The notes: a model not told the origin generated them from the sequence alone. DNA of 64,000 nucleotides from Portulaca oleracea (GCA_029582165.1 CM055872.1:27884243-27948242), one strand, 5' to 3'; positions 23,131 through 36,469 are shown, numbered from the stretch's first letter. Numbers and translations are program-made.

Positions 23131-26100
23131 TTACTCTTCCTCTGTCTCCAAGCCTGGGATGTACAACAAGTTCACGTCAAAGACGACAGGGCTGTTCGGG
23201 GTAACACGAGGCCTTCCTGGAGCTGAAGCCAAACCCTTTGGAAATGCCAACTGCTCATTCAATAACCAACAGAATCAGCATTTAACAAACAAGTTGCATC
23301 CCAAAATGTCATCATATTGAAATCAAGCAACCCAATTTTTAGCTGAATCTGAAATGGCATTAGCCCAGTCGCTCAGGCCATCAACCTCAGTTGCAACTAT
23401 GCATTAGGGGTATCCAAAAGGGGAAATGTGGTACTGCTGATGGTGGTGGTGGGGGGGGGGGGGAGGTGAGGTGGCCTGTGAACACTTACTGATCCTGGAA
23501 TGTATAACCGGCGTATTCCCCCAACTTTCATGGTAAGGATTCCTTCATCAAGTCCCTTGATAACCTGTGTTAAGTATTCAATCATATTAGCTGCCGACCT
23601 TGGAGATTGCTCACTAAGTTATCACCACAATCAAGTTCAGCAGAGAACGACCTGTGAAGCTGAAGCTGAAAGGAACAATCACTACAATAGTATGCAAAGG
23701 GTCTCTTCAAGTTTTAGTTAAATTTTGGATGTCTGAAATGTTTTCATGGAATATTAGTTGTCATTGAGTTCAGAAAACTTTCCTATTGGTAGTGAGGAAA
23801 TGCTTCGGAGTAAAAGTCACAGTAATGTTTGGCCACATCACTTTCGGTACGTTTGACATAACGATCAGATTTGAATTGCCACACATCAGATTCAACTGGG
23901 GCTCATTTTGGTTCGCATTATTGGATATCTTCATGTTTTGCGAGCTCTAATAACCAAAACATTTGTCATTTAACTCCAAACAGGAGTACAAACAAATAAA
24001 GCATCATTCATTTCACTATGACTGAAATCTATGATTTTAATCTCATGCCATTTGGTCCAAGCTCTAACTCACTATGGGCAAGAGGAAGAACATGAAAAAA
24101 AAAAAAAAGAAGAGAAGATTGTATGCATGGTCACCATCCTTGACATTGAATCCTCAAAAGATTAACAATAGGATGCATTTACCTGACCAGAACCAACTCG
24201 GAATATGTAAGGCTGACCCTTCTCAAGTGAACTGCAACAATTAAAGTTTAATCAATTGAAATTTCAAATGCTTATAGAATCAGTAAGACAATCATAAACG
24301 ATCAAGACACCTAAAATGTGAGCATGAACCAAAGCTTAAAATTAACATGACACAACAACACGGCTTGAAGCTGACTCTGACACAATTACTGAGATGGAGA
24401 TCAATCCAACATAACATGCTCAAAACTTTCTCGAAACTGCAGCATGTGTACAAGAATTAACTTTACCCTAGGATAATACTAATTGCCAAAATGTACGGCA
24501 GAGTTACTAACAGAGTGATTGTCCATTTGGTCATGAATCATGATGTTTTGATGAATGTTTAAGTTGTTACACATCAGAGTCGGTGATGAATGTAGTCAAA
24601 AGTGGAATCAAATAGATGCATGGTAATTAAGATTAGACCAGAGAAAAGAAAGGTAAGTGTTACCAGATAACTCATGCAATTACCTGTCAAAAATTTGCCC
24701 AGAAGGAACCATTGCAACGTAATGTGCAGCCACCTGAATGAGAGCCACCATTAATGTAACAGCTAGGAGGTGACAATAACCGCTAGCTTATATAAGAATT
24801 ACAGCGGTAAAGAACAAAGGAGGAAAAGAGATGAAAAGAGAAGCAACAAAGAATTCTATGAAGTGAACTGTTCTAAAATTTTATGGAACAACAAGAGGGT
24901 TCCCTTTGTCCACTCTCTGACCTTTAGCAGAAAATACAGCTGCTGCAGTGCAACTGGATGCAAATAGTCAAGACACAAGTTCCTGTCATGGCTATAAATG
25001 TCTTAAATTCTTTGCCAATAAATTACTGCCAAGTTTTTGTTTCATACCATGCCATCTCTAATCTCCCTTTCCCCACTCTAGGCCTGTACCCCTCCCTTCT
25101 GATTTCGATGGAGAATAAAAGATGTTTGAACAGATGATGCAGATGATTTCAACATTTTGATTGACATTTTAGAGTCATAACAAATCACAGCTGATGTTAA
25201 ATCATGTTTGAACAGATGATGCTCATTACATATAGGATTCAGTTTTACAAAGTTGAAAAAGTTGGTACTCCTTGTCTGTTGCCTAGACATAGGATCTCTC
25301 AATTTCTAGAATAAAAGATGGTAAATCTATTTTACAGTTACTAAAGCTGGTATTGTTTTCTCATACCTGAAAGCCAATTGGCGGACTGGGACCTTGACCA
25401 ACTTTGATATCTTTGTACTGCAGTCCAGACTCTGTGGTCACCATGGGTGCCTTTCAGGATATTTGACAAACTGTTAATTAACTTTGAAACATGTCAAGAA
25501 AATTCACATTGAGAAGGTAGTGTACTTTACTACCAATGCGAATTCGTACACCAATATATAACAGGTTTTTTCTGATGCACTCAAGATTTTCAGGACTAGA
25601 AAGCAAATCTCAAAGACAGGGCTCATGTAGCCTAAAAGAAAGTGTCAGTTTTGTTACAATAACTATATTTTGGCCCCTTCTCCTATATCCTAACAAATTT
25701 CTGTTGTCGACTCAGCACAAAATGCCAAATATAATGGAGAGAAGATAAATACAGACACAATAAATAAACTGAACAAAAAACCAACATTTCCTCTGATTAT
25801 TTCATGATTAAGATATCTTTCCCGAGACCTGAGCAAAAGTGGCCGCATAGATTATAGATGAATGATGCTTAGACATTAGCCCTTGTCCATTTACCTTGAT
25901 GGTGGTTAGCCTCATTTAAGTGTTGTGATTCTTGCATAAATTTATTTGGAATACAGATGCAAAATGGAGTTTCATCAGGAAGTCAATGATGGTCACAGGA
26001 ATGCCAAACCAATGAAATAAAGTTAGTGATCGTGCAACTGAAAACAACTAGACAACAGCAGGTACATGCAAACCAATCTCGGAAAGACCCCATCAGCAAT

Positions 26101-27968
26101 ACTAACACATTGAGCCAAACAACACCCCAGATTTCAGAATGAAAACTTGTATAGAGGCACTAAGATGTAGTCTATGGCCAAAAGAAACTGCAGACTGTTT
26201 ATGATGTGGGGAAGTAACCTCACCATACATTTTCAAGCTCCTTCTCACAAGCAGTATCGCAAAGCTTTGGTTTTTCCTCTGGAGGCAAGCCTGCTGCATT
26301 AGCGTCATGGGAGTCTCTAATGAGGCAAGGAAGTCCAAGAAGCAATCCAATAGCACATCTCCGGTTGACTAAAGCCAATTTTCGGCCCTCTTTCACTGAT
26401 GTCTCAGAACCAATCCTCCTATTTGAACATCGAAATGCGAAGCTTCTTATATTCACTCTTGCCTTGGTTTGATGATTGGTAGGACCACTTACAGCTGTTG
26501 GAAATATATTCATTAACAATAACAAAGCAATGAAGCTTCACCAGGAAACCAGACATGGTACTTATTTGGGCAGTAGTTGAAAAAGCACCAAATGCTCAAC
26601 CATTTTCAGTGGCATTATATTCTTATCAAGCAAAACATGAGATGCATATCACATTATTTACTTATCAAGAAATGAACATATGCAGATGATAGATATATAT
26701 GGACAGTACCAACCTTTGCTTCTCAAATGAACACAAGTACACAACACTGGTAACAAGTTCAAAAGTTGAGTCTTTGCCTAGTTAACCTTCACCCGACCAT
26801 AACATTTGAATCCACTAGGCATGAGGCATCAAAAGTATCCGGAAGTGTGGACTTAAAGGCTGAATGTGTCAGGGACAATGGCAAATCATGCAAGGGAGAC
26901 TAAGATTAATTGGACTAAGGGCTATAGCAATAGGGCATCAGAAAGAGCTTCAAAAGTTTACTTCATAAATTGAAAAGAGTAGGAAATGTCTACAAATGGT
27001 TTCCACTCAAGCAATCTCTCATTATGTCCTTTCCATGGAGAAAAGTCTCTCTCGTTTGAGCAGGGAAGTATGGTGAACAGCTATGTTACTCCGACTCTTC
27101 ATTGTCCCTGTTGTACCCGTGTCCGACCCTTGATACCCGGACAAGGGTACGACACTTGACACTAAAAATTACAATGAAAATGTATAAAATTTCTTTCAAA
27201 TAGCAGAGTCCGACACCCGTATCCATGTTCGATATGGACACACGTACACGAGTCCGAGTAACATAGGTGAACAGAACCGACCATTTGTATACCATGGCTG
27301 CATCCTAACCAATGTATTTTATACAAGGAGCAGGAGAAGGCCATTTAGGATCCAACAAGAAACAAGCTTTACATAGTTTAGGGCTATGGATGCTTCATCT
27401 GAACCCCCTTCCCTCAGCTTGCTTCAAATTTCAAAATGCCTCCAAGGTATGGGGCACGGAGCTAATGCCAGATAAGCAACTGCTAGGATATAAAATCGTT
27501 ATTGGACCTTCAAGCATTAGCTTAAGCTTTTGGTTGGATAGTTCCACTTCCATAGAAACTCCTTCATCAAAGGCATCATGTTTGATAGGGCCTACCATGT
27601 TTCAGGGACACCCCAAATCAATTTTGGGAGTATAAACCTCATCGTTACAAAAGAAACAGAGGAATACTTTAGAATGAACAATTGGTCCTTGGGTATCGAA
27701 TTTCTTGGGGAAAAAAAAATGTAACTTCGCGTATAACTGCAAAGATAAACTCAGAAATGCTGCAAAAAAAAACACCAACATTTCATTACCGGAAAGAAAA
27801 ATTAAGGTGAACATTCTAGCATTTCGACAAAAGATTATACGGATGCAAAACCCTGATGAAGATGAATTATGCATCAAGTAAGTCGATAATTCCACAAAGT
27901 CATCGAGGAGTAAAGGGTAGCGGAAGAGAGAGGTTACCGAGAGGCAATAGCAGAGTAGAAGTCGCCAT
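23131..27968 (-). CDS. FKBP16-3: FKBP-type peptidyl-prolyl isomerase FKBP16-3, thylakoid lumen (7 exons)
   Basis: Exons, 5' to 3' on the minus strand: 27968-27938, 26494-26229, 25450-25367, 24733-24684, 24231-24183, 23564-23490 and 23250-23131 (stop TAA 23131-23133). All introns are GT-AG, phases agree, and the joined frame is 224 codons, essentially the length I recall for Arabidopsis FKBP16-3. Residues 1-54 look like a chloroplast transit peptide. Arg55-Arg56, a hydrophobic core (CAIGLLLGLPCL) and ANA-A at 75-78 form a twin-arginine lumen signal. The mature part has Cys89 and Cys93, then the FKBP fold (about 105-218) with Tyr132, Phe142-Asp143 and VIKGLDEG at 161-168. The FKBP12 pocket tryptophan is Leu165 here, so isomerase activity may be weak. 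It catalyses proline cis-trans isomerisation and acts as an assembly or chaperone factor in photosynthetic membranes (family knowledge). MITEs lie in intron 1 and upstream. Confidence 0.95.
27081..27265. mobile_element. MITE with TIRs and 9 bp TSD in FKBP16-3 intron 1
   Basis: Terminal inverted repeats CTATGTTACTCCGACTC (27081-27097) and GAGTCCGAGTAACATAG (27250-27266) pair with one mismatch. The flank GGTGAACAG occurs at 27072-27080 and again at 27266-27274, a perfect 9 bp duplication (8 bp if the final G is counted in the TIR). Duplications of 8-9 bp point to hAT or Mutator superfamilies. The inside is full of 'gtccgac' and 'acccgt' motifs. It is noncoding and lies about 670 bases into the intron. 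Confidence 0.82.
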
Positions 27969-28094
27969 TGCTGCAGAAAGCCTGCTGCCTGCAGTAAGAG
28001 AGTACAATGAAGACGATGGGTAGACAGTTGTGGATAACGCTATCGACTATCGAGCATGATCGTCCACGTCACCACTCACCGCACATTCAAACAA

Positions 28095-28480
28095 GATTTT
28101 TATAGAAAAATTGAAATCTAATAAACTAAACTTTATGTCCATTTTGATATAACAAATCCAACTTATCTTTATGATAATGACAAACTTTACTTAACATAAT
28201 ATTTTTCCTAGTGAACCTTCACCAATTTTCGGTTACCGGAAAAATGAGAACTGTTGCTCGAGCCTTTCTTCCAACACATTGTTCATTTTAATTAGGTTCA
28301 TTTCAATCAGCAAAAAAACATTCATGTCATTTTTCCGATAATCAGAAATTGGTGGAGGTTCACTAAGAAAAATATTATGTTAAATACAGTTTGTCATTAG
28401 CAAAAAGTTAAGTTTGATTTGTTAGATCAAAACGGATATAAAGTTTTGTTTATTAGATTTCAATTTTCCATTTTTTTATA
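28095..28480. mobile_element. Foldback MITE upstream of FKBP16-3
   Basis: Two ~145 base arms (about 28097-28243 and 28327-28479) are inverted copies of each other with high similarity. Both contain 'ttgaaatctaataaac', 'tgacaaact', 'taacataatattttt' and a 'ggaaaaatga' arm end. The ~80 base centre is unrelated. There is no coding frame and the TSD is unclear in AT-rich sequence. It starts about 125 bases upstream of the FKBP16-3 ATG, so it overlaps the likely promoter. Confidence 0.8.
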
Positions 28481-28505
28481 TCATAATATATATATATATA
28501 TATAT

Positions 28506-28760
28506 AACTCATCTGAATTGCGCTCTCTTCACAGCGTACTAATACCACATCTGGACTGAAAGAAACAACCGTGTCCACAAAACTCGCAATGCTACTCCCC
28601 AGGCGATAGTAACTTTAGTGAAAAATGATGTAATAAACAAGATCCTTCTAGCAGCAAAATCTAGGAAAAAGTACAGATATCTTGTAGACACAGTACTTAG
28701 TATGTGATTTCGAGGGACCCTGCCCTCACTCTTGTACCCTACATTGATTTTGTAATATAT
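28506..28760 (+). pseudogene. LINE 3'-end fragment
   Basis: One frame reads HIWTERNNRVHKTRNATP at about 28540-28593, followed by a charged segment and a stop at 28707-28709. This matches the region after zf-RVT in plant L1 elements (I-W-x-E-R-N-x-R). A TGTAATATATAA-type tail and a TA tract follow, consistent with a 3' end. Nothing upstream of 28500 belongs to it, so it is a short 5'-truncated copy. Confidence 0.65.
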
Positions 28761-28778
28761 AACCTGTTTTCTTGTGCT

Positions 28779-28833
<55 letters not shown>

Positions 28834-28838
<5 letters not shown>

Positions 28839-28981
28839 AATTGGATTAATAATCTCTTTTCATAATTGAATGATAGTGGTGAAGATTTCACTTTGTATTA
28901 CAGTGATCCAAAAAAATTGGATTGTAGTGAGTACCACCGTGATACAAAGTGAAAGATTTACCATTATTATAATCCAATTAT

Positions 28982-28984
<3 letters not shown>
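28834..28984. mobile_element. Small inverted-repeat element embedded in TA repeats
   Basis: The ends GAATAATTGGATTA and TAATCCAATTATCC are inverted copies. Further in, 'gatttcactttgtattac' and 'gtgatacaaagtgaaag' also pair. About 150 bases, with (TA)n on both sides, which would fit insertion at TA targets. Noncoding. Confidence 0.6.
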
Positions 28985-29798
<814 letters not shown>

Positions 29799-29889
29799 CA
29801 TTTTAATTCTGGTCCACTGAATTCTTTTTTTTTTTATAGAAAAGAGCTTTTGTATTAATCATCAAAAGCAGTACATAAATCATCCGCCA

Positions 29890-31693
29890 CCAAATCTTGG
29901 ATCGGGTAAGGTCCCTCATTCCACCAGACCCGGCGGCCCTGTTCAAACGACTGCAAGTGCGCAAGAGCGTGAGTCACTCTGTTGCCCCCTCTACGGATAA
30001 AATTGAAAGAACAAGAATTGAAACTACTTACTAAAATTAAAATCTTCTATGATCAAACCTATCTCATTATTCGGAATAGATTTACTTTTTAGCTTTGCAA
30101 TAATTGACATGGCATCCCCCCAATGATCACCCTTTGGCTCCTCCATTCTCTTGCTAGCTTCAGGGCTAACACAACCGATTTCGCTTCTGCCCATTCTAGA
30201 CCACTTGTCCCTGCCCATTGCTCGACTCCCGCAAACAGCACCCTTCCCTGACTGTCTCTCGCCACTGTCGCTGCTCCCGAGCCCCATTCTCCCATATGAG
30301 CGCCATCCACATTGATCTTTACCACACCCAGAGCAGGAGGTGTCCAAATGCGCTGTGTATTCATGTTTTTGCTCCCTCCCGTGATCTTCAAAGCTCGGTA
30401 CTGACATACAAACTCCTTGGTCTTTCTCACCACTTCCATCGGATTACACCCTCGGCTTTCGCAAACCAAAGTGTTTCTTTGGTTCCAGATAGCCCAGGCG
30501 ATACTGATGTAGTCACCCCATTCCTCCTCCCCTTTCTCCATAAGAGCTTCCATGTTATCAATGGTTGACTTCCCCTCCTTACGCCACAGGTCAACCTCAA
30601 TACCACTCCGCCACCAAATCTGCTTGGTTGCCTCACACTGGAACAGTGCATGTTGTGTGGTTTCAAAGTCTTCCCCACACAACTCATACGCCCCACTCAC
30701 CGAGGGTATGCGACGATTGGTCGCTGCGTTTACTGGGAGAGCTCCCACAATGGTTCTTCATAAAAACATCTTGATTCTTGGAGGTATGTTGAGAGCCTAA
30801 GCTTTCTTCCAGAAGCCCTTTACTCTCCTCGGGTCTCTTGTTGTTGCCATCTCCTCATTCTTCCACATCCTGATCATGTGATATGCATACTTCACTGTAA
30901 CATTCCGGTCCGTAGTATAGTGCCATGTCAGCCTATAGTCAGGCCATGAGCTGCAAAGCGGGATGATTTTGATAAGTGTCGCATCCACCTCTAGGAAGAT
31001 ATTATCAACCATGTGCACACTCCCCTTTCCCGGTCAATGAGGTCCCCAACTTAGAGCAATGCACACTCAGGTTTTATGGGAGTGATGGGCTTGAAAGATG
31101 ATGGTCTCAGATTCATCTTGACTCCCAAATGTTGAGTGTCATGCCATCTCCCACTACCCAACAGAGACCTCTCTTTACGACCCACAATACACTCTGTAGG
31201 CTTCTCCAGGTGTAGCTCGCAGTCATATGCTCTTGTGCATCCAGGATACCCCCATATTTAAATTATTTGGCCTTGAGGACCTTGTATGACAGTGAGTTCG
31301 GATTGTTCAAAAGTCTCCAGACCTGTCTAGCTAGCAGTGCTTCATTAAAGTTTTCAAGTCCTGGAAACCCAGGCCTCCACACTCTTTACTATCACACAAT
31401 TTATCTCGACCAAACCAGTGAATTTTGCGACTGTTTTCCTTTGCACCCCATCAATATCTGTTGACAGCCCTCTGAATGTCCTCACTAAAGGTGCTTGGGA
31501 GCTTAAACACACTCATGGCATAGGTTGGTGTTTCCTGGGCTACAACCTTTATAAGGATTTCCCTCCCCGCCCATGACAGGTTTCTCCCCATCTACCCTCT
31601 GAGTTTTTTCACCACTCTGTCTTTTATACTAGCAAACGCTTTTCGCTTCGAATGTCAAACATGTGTCGGAAGCCCGAGGTATTTTTCGTGAGA
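29890..31693 (-). pseudogene. LINE 2 ORF2, C-terminal part (late RT, zf-RVT, RNase H)
   Basis: From 31693 downward: SHEKYLGLPTH, then the thumb-like AMSVFKLPSTF region, a zf-RVT segment around 30700 (CGEDFETTQHALFQCEA) and RNase H at about 30430-29890 (KINVDGAHMG, LEWAEAKSVVLAL, RRGGNRVTHALAHLQ). Several stops and frameshifts interrupt it, including one after VIIGG near 30110. The upstream half continues beyond the Ty3 insertion at 37755. Confidence 0.85.
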
Positions 31694-31698
31694 CAGAA

Positions 31699-32833
31699 TG
31701 ATGTATGTGCAGACCAAAGGGGAATCGGAGTGCACTGGCCTGGACTACACCAAGGACCTTACTGTCCTGTCTCTGTTCAACTTAAGCTCTTCCTAGGGAT
31801 GGAATAGCATCAAGGAACGAAAAACAAATAAAAGAAGATAGAAAACATGTGACTCTCACTGATACAGACCACACCACAGCAAGAAGCACAAAGGCAAACT
31901 CAATTATGCACTGGATACAGTCCACACCACCAGAACATGAACCGAGCTCTACTTAACACCTTCTAAGCTTGCCAAAGCTTAGTTATAGACAAGTAGAAAC
32001 AATGGAGAGTTTTTAGAGACACTCACAAACACACAGGAGCAAGCTCGACTGGTTTCTCATTCATTCACTCAAAGTTGAATGTAAAATACAACAGGAGCTG
32101 CTTATATTGCTACTTTCAGCAAGTAGCTGGTTGTGATCAAATGATTAAGGCTTTCATAAGCATTAGGAAACCTCTAATCTACTGCTAAGCTAGCTTAAGA
32201 TACATAAGAAAGCTATTTAATACATAATTACATCAGATTATACTAAGAAAACAACAAAATAAATATAAATGTGGCTGGCTGAAGCTGGAACTGCCAGCAG
32301 CTGCTTATCGGGCCTTAGTCATGCTCCACTAAGCTTATTATAATCTTCATCTTGGCTGTTGAGGTTGGTGGCTTATATTAGCAACTAAAGGACATTCGAT
32401 CATTGAAAGGAAAATGACCAAATGACCTCAATGCTGCTGAAAATGCTAACACTGTTCCAGTTGCATAATGCTGCCTGCACTTCATGAACCAACATGCTGT
32501 AGAAAATGTCCAAGGGCATCAGTCACCTGCACTCCTCGAACAGTAATAGTAAATGACCTTAGGAACACAGGGCAACCACCAAATGTCATTGCCTTGAGCT
32601 GTTGCATTTTGTATTAGACCTTGAATCAGACATGAACCCTGATTTCACAAGTTGGGGTTCTGCCAAGATCCAATTGCACCAACTGGACTTAAGTTCTAAG
32701 GCCAAGGCTGCCTTCTGAACAGGATCCTGGGGTGATCGCATTGCTGCCTTTGAATGCTTCAAAATTCCCCTAGGATCTGTTTGTCATAACTCTTCAGGCT
32801 TGCTGCAGAAAGGACTTGATCCTTCCTGAATTC
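31699..32833 (-). repeat. Ty3 element 3' LTR, inner end deleted
   Basis: It matches 36524-37638 with small indels. The shared sequence stops at a GAATTC (32828-32833), after which integrase sequence begins immediately. The corresponding 111 bp (37639-37749) are missing, so one deletion removed the LTR start, the polypurine tract and the integrase tail. Confidence 0.9.
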
Positions 32834-32883
32834 TCATTGTGCTTCTCAATTTGCTGCTGGATTTGTTGATTGAACTCTTTAAT

Positions 32884-35247
32884 TTACTTGGCCCTTAAAT
32901 CAGCTTCATAGCTAAACTTGATTGAAGTAGCTTGGGGTACCAAATCCAAAGGAGTGATTGGATTCAGTCCATAAGCCACTTGAAAAGGTGAATGATCAGT
33001 AGCTTTGCTGGGGGCTCTATTAAAAGCAAACTCTGCTTGGGGTAGCATAGTATCCCAACTTCCTTTGTTTCTTGCTACAAGGCTTTTCAAGAGTGCACCT
33101 AAGGTTCTGTTAGTAACCTCAGTTTGACCATCTGTCTGGGGATGACAGGTAGTGCTAAACTTGAGTTGAGTTCCCATCTTCTTCCATAGTGTAACCCAGA
33201 AATGGCTAAGAAACTTGGTACCCCTGTCTGAAACCATAGACCTAGGAATGCCATGTAACTTGACTACCTCTTGAAAATATAAATTAGCAACTTTAACAGC
33301 ATCATAGGTAGTATTGCAAGGAATAAAATGAGCCATTTTTTAGAATCTATCAACAACAACCATAATAGAGTCTTTACCTCGCTGAGTTCTTGGAAGTCCC
33401 ACAATGAAATCAAGACTAACATCTTCCCAGGGACCTTTAGGAACTGGCAAAGGGGTATAAAGTCCTTGAGGTAGACTTTGACTCTTGGATAATTGGCATA
33501 TGCTGCATCTCTTGACCAAATGCTCTACATCTCTTCCCATCTTTGGCTAGAAATAATGTTCTTTAAACATGAGCAATGTCTTCTCTATGCCAAAGTGTCC
33601 TGCTAATCCTCCTCCATGCACTTCTGAGATTAATAATTCCCTTATACTGCTTCTAGGAATACATAATCTGCTGCCTTTAAATAAAAATCCCTGATCTATA
33701 TGATACAGACCCTGAGGATCGATGCTGTTGACAAGCCTGAAACTTGTCCTTGAAATCATCATCTGTAGCATAAAGGATTTTCAGTTGCTCAAATCCTAGG
33801 ATTCTAGAATCCAGGATGTGCAATAAGAAAAATCTTTTGGAAAGTGCATTAGCTCCCTTGTTCATATTGTCTGACTTATGATGGATCATGAGATGAAAAG
33901 ACTGCATAAACTCGACCCATTTAGCATGCCTGGGATTAAGCTTGTGTTGTCCTTGAATATATTTCAGAGCTTCATGATCACTATGCAAAATAAATTCTCC
34001 ACCAACCAAATAATGCCTCCAATGCTCAAGAGCTTGAATAATTGCATAAAACTCCTTATCATAAGTACTGTACTTCTTCTTTGCTTCATTCAGTTTCTCA
34101 CTAAAGTAAGCTATAGGCTTGCCTTCCACAGCTCCTATACCAACTCCTGAGGCATTACACTCTACTTCAAAGATTTTAGAAAAGCTAGGCAAAGCAAGAA
34201 CTGGTGCTATTGTAAGCTTCTCTTTGATATGTTCAAATGAAAAGACTTCCCTTTGATAACTTCAGTCATGGGTGCCATAATAGTGCTGAAATTTCTCATA
34301 AATCTTCTGTAAAATGCTGTCTTCCATTCATCACCTTCATAGATTCTGATTTGATAATAACCACTTCTCAAATCTATCTCGGAAAACACCTGAGACCCAT
34401 GGAGTTCATCAAGAAGATCTTCAAGTCTAGGTATTGGGAACCTGTACTTGATTGTGATTTTATTTATAGCTCTACAATCCATACACATTCTTTGGCTACC
34501 ATCTTTCTTAGGAACCAACAGAGCAGGTACTGCACATGGACTTAGGCTCTCCCTGATCATTCCCTTGCTGAGAAGATCATCCACTTGCCTTTGAATCTCT
34601 GCAGTTTCTGCTAGAGCCATCTTGTAAGCAGGTTTATTGGGTAAAACTGATCCTGGGACTAGATCAATCTTGTGTTGGATGTCTCTTTTGGGGGGCAATC
34701 CTAGGGGCATCTCATCTGGAAATAGAAATGCATACTCTTCCAGGAGTGGGACAAGTAGGGGATGGTTATTTTGTGGGATTTGTGGTTCATCAGGGGATAA
34801 TAGAATGAGATCCTTACAAGTACTGAACTCATGATGCTCAGCAGCTAGTAAAAGATCAAGGGTAGGCTCAAAGTAAAGGTTCTTTGTGGACTGGGTAAGT
34901 TTGAGTGGGGTTAAGGTTATTTTCTTGTGGTTCACCACCAAGGTATAAGTATTAGCCCTTTCATCATGTTGCACAGACCTATCAAACATCCAAGGCCATC
35001 CCAACAACAAATGACATGCATCCATAGGCAAGACATCACACCAAACAGAATCATGATATGATTTGCCTATAGAAAAACTCACCAAACACCTTTCTGTGAT
35101 AGGAATGCCTCTGCTAGACTTCAGCCACTGAATAGAATTGGGTGCTGAATGTGATGAAGTCTCCAGCTGCAACTTCTCCACCATTTCTGAAGTCGCATTG
35201 CATAACCGCCACCACGCATAATAGAGCACCTTCCTTTCAAGGTGCAT
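32884..35247 (-). pseudogene. Ty3 pol: protease-RT-RNase H-integrase, RT palm deleted
   Basis: The first frame (35247-34207) covers protease remnants and the RT fingers: CAVPALLVPKKDGSQRMCMD, KYRFPIPRLEDLLDEL and SEIDLRSGYYQIRI. After GDEWKTAF it jumps in frame to YRRFMRNFSTIMAPMTEVIK, which belongs to the RT thumb/connection. About 100 residues, including the catalytic YxDD-type motif, are therefore missing. RNase H follows (34192-33677; FEVECNASGVGIGA, YSTYDKEFYAIIQALEHWRHYL). Integrase (33771-32884) has an HGGGLAGHFGIEKTL zinc-binding region, a CSICQLSKS pair and core motifs [22 protein letters not shown] and [10 protein letters not shown]. It is interrupted by stops and ends before any chromodomain. 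The clade looks chromovirus-like (inference). Confidence 0.9.
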
Positions 35248-36469
35248 CTTGTATGAAATAAGGCTTCTCTTTGTTCCTGTCCTGTCTCCACAGAAGAACT
35301 GTTAAGGGCTCTCCTTATCACCAATAGCTCTCCTTCATCAGGACCTTCCTCTACCTCATCATACACTGGATCAGGTAACTCTCCTTCTGGATGTACTTCC
35401 TCTTCCTCCTCAACTTCAGGTTCAGCAAACCATGAAGCTTGATAATCAGTCAAGGTCACCACTCTCTTATTAGGACATTCTGAAGTTATGTGCCCTAGTC
35501 CCTGACATCTGAAACATCTCCTTTTATCAGTAGCAATGGGGTTTGGGGTTCTTTGAGGAGCTGGGGGTTGTTTTTGTGAGGGGGTAGGTTGTTTTGTTGG
35601 ATATCTTGGGGTAAAGGGGGTTCTTTGGGTTGTGGGGTAGGTTTTGGGATAGGTAAAGGGCTTGGGTTGAGGTTTATAGGGGGTTTTCACAGCAAACTCC
35701 TTTCCTTTGGACCTCCTTTGCAATTCTACCTTGTGAGCCAGAGAACTAAGCTCATCTAAAGTAGTGTAGGGATGCAGTTCCACCACATTCCTAATGCCTT
35801 CATTCAATCCTGCCAGAAATCTCACCAGAACTTGAGTTTCATTCTCCTTGAGATCACATCTCCACAAAAGGTGTTCAAACTCTTTTGTGTATTCCTCCAC
35901 AGACTTACTGCCTTGCACCAGATGTTGCAATTTCTCATAATTCTCCTTAAGATAGTTCGTAGGCAAGAACTTAGACTTCAGCTTTTCCCTCATCTGTTCC
36001 CAAGTTTTAACTTTCTCTTTTCCCTTCTCTACTCTTCTCTTCTGCAGATTAGACCACCAGATTGAAGCATGTTTCTTCAGTTTCAGAGCAATAAGCTTGA
36101 CCTTTTTCTCTTCAGAAACCTCCTTCAGATTAAAAACCCTTTCTACAGTCTCGGCCGGTCAAGAACACCTCGTCAGTGACCTTCAAATTCAGGAATTTCC
36201 ACCTTGAAATCTAATTTGTCATCCATTCCAGCCTTCCTCTGTCTAGTCCTGACTTTCTTACCTCCACTAGGACCCTCTTCTTCACCAAAAGGATTACTGG
36301 AATAAGTACTCCCTTCTTCTTCATAATCAGAGTCTTCCTTAATATTTTGCTTCTTCAAATATAAATAGTTCTTCAACTGATCTGTCAAATATTACACTTG
36401 TTTCTCTAACTCAACCTTCTCCCTAAGAGCTTGTTCAGCCACTTCCTCGGCAGTTCTACTAGAAGACAT
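35121..36469 (-). pseudogene. Ty3 gag with CCHC knuckle, frameshifted
   Basis: ATG 36469 begins MSSSRTAEEVAEQALREK, soon ended by a stop near 36392. The frame reopens (36388-36173, EIPEFEGH) and shifts again. The main Gag body runs 35993-35121 with REKLKSKFLPTNY, a Pro/Gln/Thr-rich linker and the knuckle CFRCQGLGHITSEC at about 35525-35484. It is followed by an acidic segment and overlaps pol in another frame. Confidence 0.88.

Larger units (their letters stand above)
28482..29049. repeat. (TA)n microsatellite tracts
   Basis: Pure TA runs lie at about 28484-28506, 28782-28834 and 28985-29049. Similar tracts occur at 29699-29798 and 55817-55871. Open frames reading Tyr-Ile repeats in them are artefacts. 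Confidence 0.95.

Noticed and set aside
23440..23466. G-run as a G-quadruplex regulator of FKBP16-3
   Set aside because: It lies in intron 6 and is a single homopolymer beside GGT repeats. There is no evidence beyond composition.
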